Source: Verrucomicrobiales bacterium (GTDB lineage Bacteria > Verrucomicrobiota > Verrucomicrobiia > Verrucomicrobiales > DEV007). From it: a stretch of 14,726 nucleotides of DNA. A program made the translations under genes and the position numbers. Location: NCBI GenBank assembly GCA_007123695.1, contig SLGN01000303.1, positions 1 through 14,726 of the forward strand, written 5' to 3'. Below are positions 1 to 5,742 of this stretch, piece by piece (position 1 is the stretch's first letter; each line of letters opens with the position of its first letter). Under the pieces are notes generated by a model. The model was not told the DNA's origin. It saw only the letters and a program-made list of their open reading frames with translations, and did not search any database.

Positions 1-241
1 GGGCGGAGCGATGCCGCTGGCGGCGGCTTTGCGGCGAAAGGTTCGCTACTTTAGCGACGGGGCGGTGATCGGGTCGGCGGCGTTTGTGAACGGGGTCTTC
101 GTCCAGCTGAAGGCCGAAGGGCGCACGGGGCCGAAGCGCAAAAGCGGAGCGCGCCGCATGCACGGTGCGGACTTCGGCGACCTACGCTCGCTGCGGGATC
201 TGAAACAGCGCTCCGCCGATGCCGGAGAAGCGATGGAATGA
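1..241 (+). CDS. REP-associated tyrosine (Y1) transposase, C-terminal part, cut by window start
   Basis: The reading frame is open from base 2 and ends with TGA at 239-241, so only about the last 79 codons are present. The protein carries the segment VRYFSDGAVIGSAAFVNGVF, then GPKRKSGARRM and LRSLRDL. I recognise this tail from REP-associated, IS200-like single-strand transposases (RAYT, Transposase_17 superfamily), which are frequent in Verrucomicrobiota. The catalytic HUH motif and tyrosine would lie upstream of the window, so activity cannot be judged. RAYTs are usually single-copy housekeeping-like transposases that act on short REP palindromes; I see no clear REP in the few bases after the stop. 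The gene is convergent with the PgeF-IspE gene, with 27 bases between the two stops. Family assignment is from recalled tail motifs only. Confidence 0.7.
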   Translation, partial: GGAMPLAAALRRKVRYFSDGAVIGSAAFVNGVFVQLKAEGRTGPKRKSGARRMHGADFGDLRSLRDLKQRSADAGEAME

Positions 242-268
242 GTTCCGCGCATCGGCCCGCGCCGTGCA

Positions 269-1825
269 TCAGGCACCGCCGCTCGCCAGGGTGCGGCCAG
301 CCCAGGTCCAGAGTCCCTCGCCGTATCGTTCGGCAGCGGCGGCGGCGAGAGGGGCAGGGTCGGCGCCCTCGTCCAGCACCGCCAGCATGGTCGAGCCCGA
401 ACCCGAGAGGAGCGCGGCGCGGACCTCGGGACGAGAGCGGAGCCAACCCTTCATTTCTCCGAGGATGGGGAACTTGGCGAAGACGGGCCGCTCCAGGTCG
501 TTGACCATCTCGCCCCAGGGTTCCGCCTGCGGAGCGTAGTCGAAGCCCGCGTGTTCGACGGATTCGGCGTAGCCGCGGTAGGCCGAAGCTGCGGAGATGC
601 CGAAGGTGGGCTTGCAGAGGAACACCGGCAGCGACGGCGGGGCCTCCGACTCGGGCAACGGCTCCACAATCTCGCCCCGGCCCCGGCAGTCGCAGGCCCT
701 CCCATAAACAAAAAAGGGCACGTCGGATCCCACCTCGGCGCCGACCGAGGCGAGTTCGTCGCTCGACATCCCGAGTCCTTCGACGGAGTCGAGGGCTCGC
801 AGGACAGCCGCCGCGTCGCTGCTGCCCCCGCCGAGTCCGGCTCCGTGGGGAATGCGCTTTTCCAGAAAAAACTCGGCGCCGAAAGACCGTCCGCAGCGCC
901 GCTCGAGGGCGCGCACGGCCCGCATGACGAGGTTTTCCTCGCCGGTGGGCAGGGAGGGATCGGAGCAGCGCAAAAGCACCCGTCCATCGTCGCGGCGCCG
1001 CAGGCGGAGCCGGTCGGCGAGCTCCAGCGCGACCATGCGGGTCTCGATCTCGTGGTAGCCGTCGGCGCGCTTCCCGAGGAGCCGAAGCCGGAGATTGGTC
1101 TTCGCCGGGGCCTCGACCTCGTGGAAATCGTCGGGTCCGGGGACTCCCTCGCCCGCATCGCGATCCCATCCGATCCAGGCGAACATCCGCCCGGTGCGGC
1201 CTTTCTCCACGCGATAGCTGTAGTAGCGAGACAGATCCGATCCCGTGCATGCCCCGCAGTCGTGGACCTGATGCGCGGGGACTCCGGCAGCAAGGCAGTC
1301 CGCGACAATCCGCGCGGCGAAGTCGGTTTCGTAGGCGGGCGGGCGGATGCACGGAGCAATCTGCACGACGAGGTCGGCGGGATCGCTCCCGTAGCGCTCG
1401 GCCATGGCGGCGATGGCGGCGGTGGCGATTCCGAGTTCGCTGCCTTTCTTGCCCGAATGGACGATGCCGCAGACCCGGCGGCGCGGATCGACCAAATAGA
1501 CCGCGGCGCAATCGGCGACCCACACCCCGAGAAACTGCCCCGGAGTCGCGGTGACGAGCCCGTCGGTGTCGGGGAAATGGGTTCTCGCCGCCCCCCCGTC
1601 GATTGCGGCGACCTCGCGCCCGTGGACTTGCTCGCCTGTGGCGATCCATTCCGGATCCACCCCCAGCCCGGAGAGAATCTCGCGATGCACCGGCGCGAGA
1701 CGCGCGAGCGCCTCTTCGCGTCCGCAATCGAGGTCCATTCCCGGAATGCGCAGGACAAATCCATGCCGGAGGCCCCGGACCGCAGCGAGGGCCGGAAAGG
1801 TTTCGACGGGGGGAGGAACGGACAT
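269..1825 (-). CDS. ispE: PgeF/YfiH-IspE fusion: peptidoglycan editing factor + 4-diphosphocytidyl-2-C-methyl-D-erythritol kinase
   Basis: One uninterrupted 518-residue frame joins two complete enzymes. Residues about 1-221 are a PgeF/YfiH (Cu-oxidase_4) domain. The metal triad is visible as H68 (EQVHG), C106 (VADC) and H123 (VHSG), and the domain ends in the usual SYR...TGRMFAWIGW strand. After a linker of about 15 residues, residues 238-518 are a full GHMP kinase of the IspE type: APAKTNLRLRLLGKR with K242, the ATP loop PHGAGLGGGSSDAA (326-339), GSDVPFF with D368, and LSGSGST (473-479). IspE phosphorylates CDP-methylerythritol in the MEP isoprenoid pathway; PgeF removes wrongly incorporated serine or glycine from UDP-MurNAc peptides. 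Both are cytosolic. No ATG, GTG or TTG occurs in the linker, so a separate IspE start there is unlikely; M214 is inside the last PgeF strand. The start is ATG with little Shine-Dalgarno. It lies 52 bases downstream of the UbiA-like gene and is probably in the same operon. Where other PgeF proteins have GWRG, this one reads SGKKGS. Confidence 0.9.
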   Translation of the reverse strand: MSVPPPVETFPALAAVRGLRHGFVLRIPGMDLDCGREEALARLAPVHREILSGLGVDPEWIATGEQVHGREVAAIDGGAARTHFPDTDGLVTATPGQFLGVWVADCAAVYLVDPRRRVCGIVHSGKKGSELGIATAAIAAMAERYGSDPADLVVQIAPCIRPPAYETDFAARIVADCLAAGVPAHQVHDCGACTGSDLSRYYSYRVEKGRTGRMFAWIGWDRDAGEGVPGPDDFHEVEAPAKTNLRLRLLGKRADGYHEIETRMVALELADRLRLRRRDDGRVLLRCSDPSLPTGEENLVMRAVRALERRCGRSFGAEFFLEKRIPHGAGLGGGSSDAAAVLRALDSVEGLGMSSDELASVGAEVGSDVPFFVYGRACDCRGRGEIVEPLPESEAPPSLPVFLCKPTFGISAASAYRGYAESVEHAGFDYAPQAEPWGEMVNDLERPVFAKFPILGEMKGWLRSRPEVRAALLSGSGSTMLAVLDEGADPAPLAAAAAERYGEGLWTWAGRTLASGGA

Positions 1826-1877
1826 GACGGAGCGAAACGCGCTTTCGCGGCGGAGTCAACCGCACCGTCGCCGTGGC

Positions 1878-2636
1878 TCACGCAAGGAGGAGAAAGAGCC
1901 ATGGTACGAGGAGGACGGCATCCGCCGCCGCCTGCTCCGCCTTGCGCCGCCGCGCCAGAACCAGACTGGCCCCGCCGGAGAGGACCAGCGCCCACGCCGC
2001 CGGCGAGGCAGCGGCGAGAGCAAGCGCCACCCCGATGGTCACGGCGAGACCGAACACGAATTCGGGCAGAAAGGGCAAAGCGCCGGGCCGGGCGTAGTAG
2101 GCAGCGGCGTCGCCTCGCGTGTCGGAGTCCTGCTCGGAGCGGGCGACGAGGAGGCAGTTTCCGGAAAAAAGGAGCGCCATGCCCGCCGTCCACGCCCACG
2201 GAAGATCGGCGATCCGTCCCGCCACGGCAGCGACCGAAACGCCGGCGGCGAATACCGTACCGATGGCGAACTCCTTCGCCGGCAGCGAGAGGCTCGGCGT
2301 CCGAGACGGATCTCCGCGAGGTCGGCGGAAGGCGAAAAAGTAGAGGCCCGTCGCCAAGGCCACCGCCGCACCCGTCCGCACCGTCTCCCCGCCGAGATGC
2401 GGCAGCGCGCCGACAACGGCACCGCCGCAGGCGAGCGCGGCGAGCCATTGCAGCAGCGACCGATGCCGCGCGCCCCAGACTTGGCGGGCGGGCAGTCCCG
2501 GCTCTCCTCGCCGCCGCGCCGCGTCGAGGATCCTGTCGCCGAGGTAGACGGTCCAGACGCCGAGAAAGAGAGCCGACAGCTCTGCCGGGCGTGCTTCGAC
2601 CCCGGCCTCGCGGGCAAGCAGGAGAGCCCACCCCAA
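1878..2636 (-). CDS. UbiA-like polytopic membrane protein (putative prenyltransferase homologue)
   Basis: The protein is at least 252 residues, very hydrophobic, and predicted to have about seven to eight membrane segments. Residues 29-38 (TVYLGDRILD) resemble the first aspartate-rich prenyl-diphosphate motif of the UbiA superfamily. Residues 120-124 (AKEFA) and 159-172 (GNCLLVARSEQDSD) resemble the later conserved lysine and second acidic motif of UbiA-like proteins common in Planctomycetes and Verrucomicrobia. The classical NxxxD signature is degenerate, so transferase activity and substrate are unknown. The only standard start is TTG at 2636, without a Shine-Dalgarno. The frame continues open to 2711 and encodes a plausible extra hydrophobic stretch (RIPLLPSFLCLDAPLVAL), so the true protein may begin earlier. 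It is upstream of, and co-directional with, the PgeF-IspE gene, which fits a link to isoprenoid use. The function is inferred only from motif resemblance. Confidence 0.55.
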   Translation of the reverse strand: MGWALLLAREAGVEARPAELSALFLGVWTVYLGDRILDAARRRGEPGLPARQVWGARHRSLLQWLAALACGGAVVGALPHLGGETVRTGAAVALATGLYFFAFRRPRGDPSRTPSLSLPAKEFAIGTVFAAGVSVAAVAGRIADLPWAWTAGMALLFSGNCLLVARSEQDSDTRGDAAAYYARPGALPFLPEFVFGLAVTIGVALALAAASPAAWALVLSGGASLVLARRRKAEQAAADAVLLVPWLFLLLA

Positions 2637-2682
2637 GGCGACCAGCGGCGCGTCGAGGCAGAGAAAGGACGGGAGCAGGGGG

Positions 2683-2689
2683 ATCCTCC
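2683..2689 (-). promoter_or_regulatory. Candidate ribosome binding site for a non-canonical start of the UbiA-like gene
   Basis: On the minus strand GGAGG (2685-2689) is followed after six bases by an in-frame CTG (2676-2678). This is the only good Shine-Dalgarno near the UbiA-like gene and would add 14 residues to the TTG start. The CTG start is inference. Confidence 0.3.
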
Positions 2690-2713
2690 GTAGGGCGGCG
2701 ATGCCGCCAAGCT

Positions 2714-2728
2714 AGCCGACTCTCGGCT
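2714..2728. repeat. Short perfect inverted repeat in divergent intergenic region
   Basis: AGCCGA, a CTC spacer and TCGGCT form a 6-bp stem. It lies just upstream of the UbiA-like reading frame, in the 172-base divergent region shared with the rhomboid-like gene. It may be a small operator or mRNA hairpin, or chance in GC-rich DNA. No T-tract follows on either strand, so it is not an intrinsic terminator. Confidence 0.3.
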
Positions 2729-2847
2729 CATGCGGGGAAAAAAGAATCGCGCCAGCGACCCGTGGCCCGCAATCCGCCGCGCCCTCCGTATCCTGCCAAG
2801 GCACGCGGGAGCGGCTTCGAATCCGGAGCCCTCCGGACCGATTGCGT

Positions 2848-2876
2848 TTGAATTCCCCCGCGAGCCCCTGCAACTT
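2848..2876 (+). promoter_or_regulatory. Weak candidate promoter for rhomboid-like gene
   Basis: TTGAAT (2848-2853), a 17-base spacer and CAACTT (2871-2876) end seven bases before the ATG at 2884. The -35 matches consensus at four of six bases but the -10 at only two. If real, transcription would begin at or next to the start codon. Confidence 0.2.
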
Positions 2877-2883
2877 CCCCGCC

Positions 2884-3693
2884 ATGATCCGTGAAACCGG
2901 CAACCGCATCCTCGACCGCCTCGAGCTCCGCTTCGGCTCGCTCGCGCTGCCGCGCATCGTGCGCTGGATCGCGATCTTCCAGGCCTTGAGCTGGTTTCTC
3001 TCCATGCTCTCGCCCGAACTCGTCAATTGGGTCAGCTTCGACCGCGGCGCGATCCTCGGCGGGGAGATCTGGCGGATCGTCTCGTGGGTCTTCTACCCGA
3101 TGTCGAAAAGCCTGCTGTTCATCATCTTTGCGACCTTCTTCCTTTTCTTCATCAACGAAGGGCTCGAGACCGAATGGGACAGCTTCCGGCTCAACGTCTA
3201 CGTCTTCGCCACGGTCGCCGCCCTCGCCCTCGTCGGTCTGCTCCCCTACACCGACGGCGCCGGATTCCTCTTCAATCCGATTCTCTACTCCTCGCTCCTG
3301 TTCGCCTTCGCCACGATCTATCCCGAGCAGACCATCCACCTGCTCGGCATCATCCCGATCAAGGCGAAGTGGATCGGCTGGGCCTCCGCCCTGCTCCTCC
3401 TCGGCATGGTCCTGAGCAGCTCGGCCCCCTTCCTCGTCGGAGCCATCGTGGGGGCCGGCCTGCTCCCCTACTTCCTTGCCTTCGCGCCCGGCTTGGTCGA
3501 ATCCTTCCGCCGCGAATCGAAGGCCAAGGTGCGGCGGCACCGCTTCCAGAGCGAGATGGATGCGGGCGACGCCTTCCACGTCTGCAAGACCTGCGGCGCC
3601 ACCGAGAAGACCCATCCGCAGGCCGAGTTCCGCATCGCGGCCGACGGCGAGGAATACTGCGACGCCTGCCGCAAGCCGGGTGCCGAGGCCTGA
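2884..3693 (+). CDS. Rhomboid-like multi-pass membrane protein with C-terminal zinc ribbon
   Basis: From ATG 2884 the protein has 269 residues; an in-frame TTG at 2842 is less likely because it only adds a polar, non-conserved stretch. About six membrane segments fall near residues 26-44, 62-72, 75-91, 105-120, 128-146 and 163-200. GGEIWRIVSWVFYP (59-72) resembles the WR motif of the first loop of rhomboid-fold proteins. I see no GxSG serine motif and no matching catalytic histidine, so it looks like an inactive rhomboid (derlin-like) scaffold rather than a protease. After the last helix a basic stretch (RRESKAKVRRHR) leads to a CxxC...CxxC zinc ribbon with C234, C237, C259 and C262, probably cytoplasmic by the positive-inside rule. 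The upstream gene is divergent and the next gene downstream is tRNA-Leu. The exact role is unknown. Confidence 0.75.
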   Translation: MIRETGNRILDRLELRFGSLALPRIVRWIAIFQALSWFLSMLSPELVNWVSFDRGAILGGEIWRIVSWVFYPMSKSLLFIIFATFFLFFINEGLETEWDSFRLNVYVFATVAALALVGLLPYTDGAGFLFNPILYSSLLFAFATIYPEQTIHLLGIIPIKAKWIGWASALLLLGMVLSSSAPFLVGAIVGAGLLPYFLAFAPGLVESFRRESKAKVRRHRFQSEMDAGDAFHVCKTCGATEKTHPQAEFRIAADGEEYCDACRKPGAEA

Positions 3694-3872
3694 AATGCCG
3701 CCCCGCAGAGACGAAGAGATGGAGCGACACCGCCTCCCGCTCCTCCGAACGCGGGCTCTTCGAAGTTGTCTTCGACGCCGCTTGGGGTAGGGTTCCGGCA
3801 TCGGGACCGGTCTCGCCGGACGCCAGCACCGCGCGACCGTTCCCGCCCGCACCCAACGGACGCGGAGCCCCT
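3694..3872. other. Intergenic region before tRNA-Leu
   Basis: This 179-base stretch has no supported coding sequence. It contains a 6-bp hairpin (TCGAAG, TTGT loop, CTTCGA, 3760-3775) without a T-tract, and a weak candidate promoter for the tRNA (3766-3793). Confidence 0.5.
3766..3793 (+). promoter_or_regulatory. Weak candidate sigma70-type promoter for tRNA-Leu
   Basis: TTGTCT (3766-3771), a 16-base spacer and TAGGGT (3788-3793) lie about 80 bases upstream of the mature tRNA 5' end. The -35 matches four of six consensus positions and the -10 three of six. A 5' leader of about 70 bases removed by RNase P would be implied. Confidence 0.25.
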
Positions 3873-3954
3873 GCCGGGATGGTGGAATTGGTAGACACGC
3901 TTGACTTAGGATCAAGTGCCGAAAGGCGTGCAGGTTCGAGTCCTGTTCCCGGCA
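3873..3954 (+). tRNA. tRNA-Leu (anticodon UAG)
   Basis: The acceptor stem pairs GCCGGGA (3873-3879) with TCCCGGC (3947-3953), followed by discriminator A. The anticodon stem CTTGA/TCAAG encloses loop CTTAGGA, giving anticodon TAG, which reads CUA and CUG-type leucine codons. A long variable arm (TGCC GAAA GGCG) marks it as a class II leucine tRNA. The T arm is GCAGG-TTCGAGT-CCTGT. The 3' CCA is not encoded, since TCC follows the discriminator. No integrase or attachment duplication is visible beside it. Confidence 0.96.
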
Positions 3955-3982
3955 TCCGCTCAAGGCAGCGAGGTCTCGTTGC

Positions 3983-4025
3983 CATCCCTGCAAATTCAAA
4001 ACAAACTTTTCATTTTGCAGGGATG
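3983..4025. repeat. AT-rich long imperfect palindrome between tRNA-Leu and lysA
   Basis: CATCCCTGCAAA... (3983-4001) is mirrored by ...TTTTGCAGGGATG (4007-4025) as a 19-bp stem with two mismatches and a CAAAC loop. The outer 12 bp pair perfectly. It is conspicuously AT-rich in a GC-rich setting. It is not followed by a T-tract, so a classic intrinsic terminator is unlikely on the plus strand. It could be a dispersed palindromic repeat, an operator upstream of lysA, or an RNA processing hairpin downstream of the tRNA. Confidence 0.7.
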
Positions 4026-4075
4026 ATTCCCGCGAAGCACCCCGGGCTTCCGCGAGGATCCGTTCGTCCTCGCCC

Positions 4076-4103
4076 TTGCCCGCCATCGTTTCTTCCGTAT
4101 CTT
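4076..4103 (+). promoter_or_regulatory. Candidate lysA promoter giving a leaderless or near-leaderless transcript
   Basis: TTGCCC (4076-4081), a 16-base spacer and TATCTT (4098-4103) lie eight bases before the lysA ATG. Each box matches four of six consensus bases. Transcription would start at or one base before the start codon, which fits the missing Shine-Dalgarno. No experimental support. Confidence 0.35.
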
Positions 4104-4111
4104 CCGCCCCC

Positions 4112-5404
4112 ATGCACTCCTTCCACTACCAGAACGGCACGCTCCATTGCGAGGGCGTCGATCTCGCCGCCCTCGCCGAGGAGCACGGCACGCCCCTCTA
4201 CGTCTACAGCGCCGGCACGATCCTCGACCACTACCGCCGCCTCTCCGCCGCGATGGGGGCCGAGCTCGACTGCCTCGTCTGCTACGCGACCAAGGCGAAC
4301 TCGAACCTCGCCGTGCTGAACCTGCTCGCCAAGGAGGGTGCGGGCTTCGACATCGTCTCGGGCGGTGAGCTCTACCGGGTCGAGAAGGCCGGCGGCGATC
4401 CTGGCAAGTGCACCTTCGCCGGGGTCGGCAAGACCCGCGCCGAGATCGAGATGGGCCTGCGCAAGGGCATCTACTCCTTCAACGCCGAGAGCGAGGCCGA
4501 GGTCGCGTTCATCAGCAAAGTGGCCGGAGAACTCGACATGGTCGCCCCCATCGCCCTGCGGGTGAACCCCAACGTCGATGCGAAGACGCACAAGTACATC
4601 TCCACCGGCAAGAGCGAGAACAAGTTCGGCATCGACTTCGCCTCGATCCGCGAGGCCTACGCCCGGGCCGCGGCGCTGCCGAACCTGAACATCCGCGGGC
4701 TCCAGATGCACATCGGCTCGCAACTGACCTCGGTGACGCCCTTCGTCGAAGCCGTCGAGAAGGTGCTGCCCCTCGTCGAGGAGCTGAAGTCGCTCTACGG
4801 CATCGAGTTCTTCTCCATCGGCGGCGGCATCGGCATCGTCTACGAGGACAGCCTCGAGAGCGGCGGGCCCGACTGGTGGATCGACAAGGACGAGAAGCCC
4901 CTCACGATCGAGGAGTACGCGGGCCACCTCGTGCCCTTGCTGAAGCCCCTCGGCCTGCGCATCGTTCTCGAGCCGGGCCGCTTCATGGTGGGCAACGCCG
5001 GCGTCCTCCTCACCGAAGTGCTCTACGAAAAGCGCGGCACCGCCAAGACCTTCAAGATCGTCGATGCGGCGATGAACGACCTGATCCGGCCCGCCCTCTA
5101 CGAAGGCCACCACGAGATCGCCCCGCTCCGCCAGCCCGAGCCCGGTCGCAGCGAGGTCGTCGACATCGTCGGGCCCGTCTGCGAGAGCGGCGACTTCTTC
5201 GCGCAGGACCGCGAGCTGCCCGCCCTCGACGCCGGCGACCGCATCGCCCTGCTCAGCGCGGGGGCCTACGGCTTCGTGATGGCCTCGAACTACAACTCGC
5301 GCCCGCTGCCCGCCGAGATCCTCGTCTCCGGCGGCTCCGCCACTGTCATCCGCAAGCGCCAGAGCTACGAGGACCTCGTCGCCGGCGAGATCGCGGGGGA
5401 GTGA
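4112..5404 (+). CDS. lysA: Diaminopimelate decarboxylase
   Basis: The 430-residue protein is a fold-type III PLP enzyme that decarboxylates meso-diaminopimelate to L-lysine, the last step of lysine synthesis in the cytoplasm. The PLP lysine is K61 in CYATKANSN. Other family motifs are GAGFDIVSGGEL (77-86), HIGSQL (200-205), the glycine loop GGGIGI (237-242), EPGR (287-290), the CESGD motif with C357 that contributes to the active site across the dimer, and GAYG with Y386. Length and motif order match typical LysA. ATG 4112 is preferred over the in-frame TTG at 4076, because homologues begin close to MHSFHYQNG-like text. No Shine-Dalgarno is visible; a -10-like TATCTT lies eight bases upstream. 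Its 3' end is convergent with the small zinc-ribbon gene, with 20 bases between the stops. No other lysine genes are adjacent. Confidence 0.97.
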   Translation: MHSFHYQNGTLHCEGVDLAALAEEHGTPLYVYSAGTILDHYRRLSAAMGAELDCLVCYATKANSNLAVLNLLAKEGAGFDIVSGGELYRVEKAGGDPGKCTFAGVGKTRAEIEMGLRKGIYSFNAESEAEVAFISKVAGELDMVAPIALRVNPNVDAKTHKYISTGKSENKFGIDFASIREAYARAAALPNLNIRGLQMHIGSQLTSVTPFVEAVEKVLPLVEELKSLYGIEFFSIGGGIGIVYEDSLESGGPDWWIDKDEKPLTIEEYAGHLVPLLKPLGLRIVLEPGRFMVGNAGVLLTEVLYEKRGTAKTFKIVDAAMNDLIRPALYEGHHEIAPLRQPEPGRSEVVDIVGPVCESGDFFAQDRELPALDAGDRIALLSAGAYGFVMASNYNSRPLPAEILVSGGSATVIRKRQSYEDLVAGEIAGE

Positions 5405-5424
5405 AGGTCGTCGTGGCTGACCGC

Positions 5425-5742
5425 TCACCACCGACCCAACGCCAAGGCCGCGAAGGCCGCGAGCACGATCACGGCGACGACCCACCAGAAGCGCTCCTTC
5501 GGCGTCATGCGGGTGAACCAGTTCCCGCCGCGACCGTCGTGGCCGAATTCGCGGCGGAGAAAGTCGTCGTAGTCGAAGTCCTCCCCGTCCCCGTCCCCGA
5601 GGTCGAGCCCGTCGTAGGTCGAGGGGGCGACCCAGTCGGACCCGTCGCGGCGAGCCCCGCAGCGTCCGCACGACCTCGCGTTCGGAGAAAGCGACTCGCC
5701 GCAGGTGGGACAGCGGAAATCGAGAGGACGACTCCCTTTCAT
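5425..5742 (-). CDS. Small zinc-ribbon single-pass membrane protein
   Basis: This 105-residue protein has three parts. An N-terminal zinc ribbon has C11, C14, C25 and C28 (CPTC and CGRC). A middle stretch is rich in aspartate and glutamate around residues 47-61 (DLGDGDGEDFDYDD). One hydrophobic helix near residues 85-101 (FWWVVAVIVLAAFAALAL) is followed by a short tail. Its ATG overlaps the stop codon of the upstream gene in an ATGA arrangement (5739-5742), so translation is probably coupled. Topology with the zinc ribbon in the cytoplasm and a C-terminal anchor is inferred. I do not recognise a named family. Similar zinc-ribbon plus tail-anchor proteins are common in these bacteria and usually uncharacterised. 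Confidence 0.7.
   Translation of the reverse strand: MKGSRPLDFRCPTCGESLSPNARSCGRCGARRDGSDWVAPSTYDGLDLGDGDGEDFDYDDFLRREFGHDGRGGNWFTRMTPKERFWWVVAVIVLAAFAALALGRW

Noticed and set aside
1884..1903. AAGGAGGAG followed by GCCATG on the plus strand
   Set aside because: It looks like a ribosome site plus start, but the frame it opens is antisense to the UbiA-like gene and has shadow composition.
2800..2840. tRNA T-arm-like string (GGCTTCGAATCC) upstream of the rhomboid-like gene
   Set aside because: The flanking bases do not form a 5-bp T stem and no acceptor or anticodon arm is present, so a tRNA fragment or attachment site is not supported.
551..2851. Long plus-strand frame of 766 codons
   Set aside because: It is antisense to the PgeF-IspE and UbiA-like genes, has GC-rich shadow composition and shows no recognisable domain.
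2728..4113. Long minus-strand frame of 461 codons across the rhomboid-like gene and the tRNA
   Set aside because: It is a shadow. Its REQDSNLHAFRHLILSQACL-like text is the reverse translation of the tRNA-Leu gene, a well-known artefact, and the rest opposes a clear membrane protein gene.
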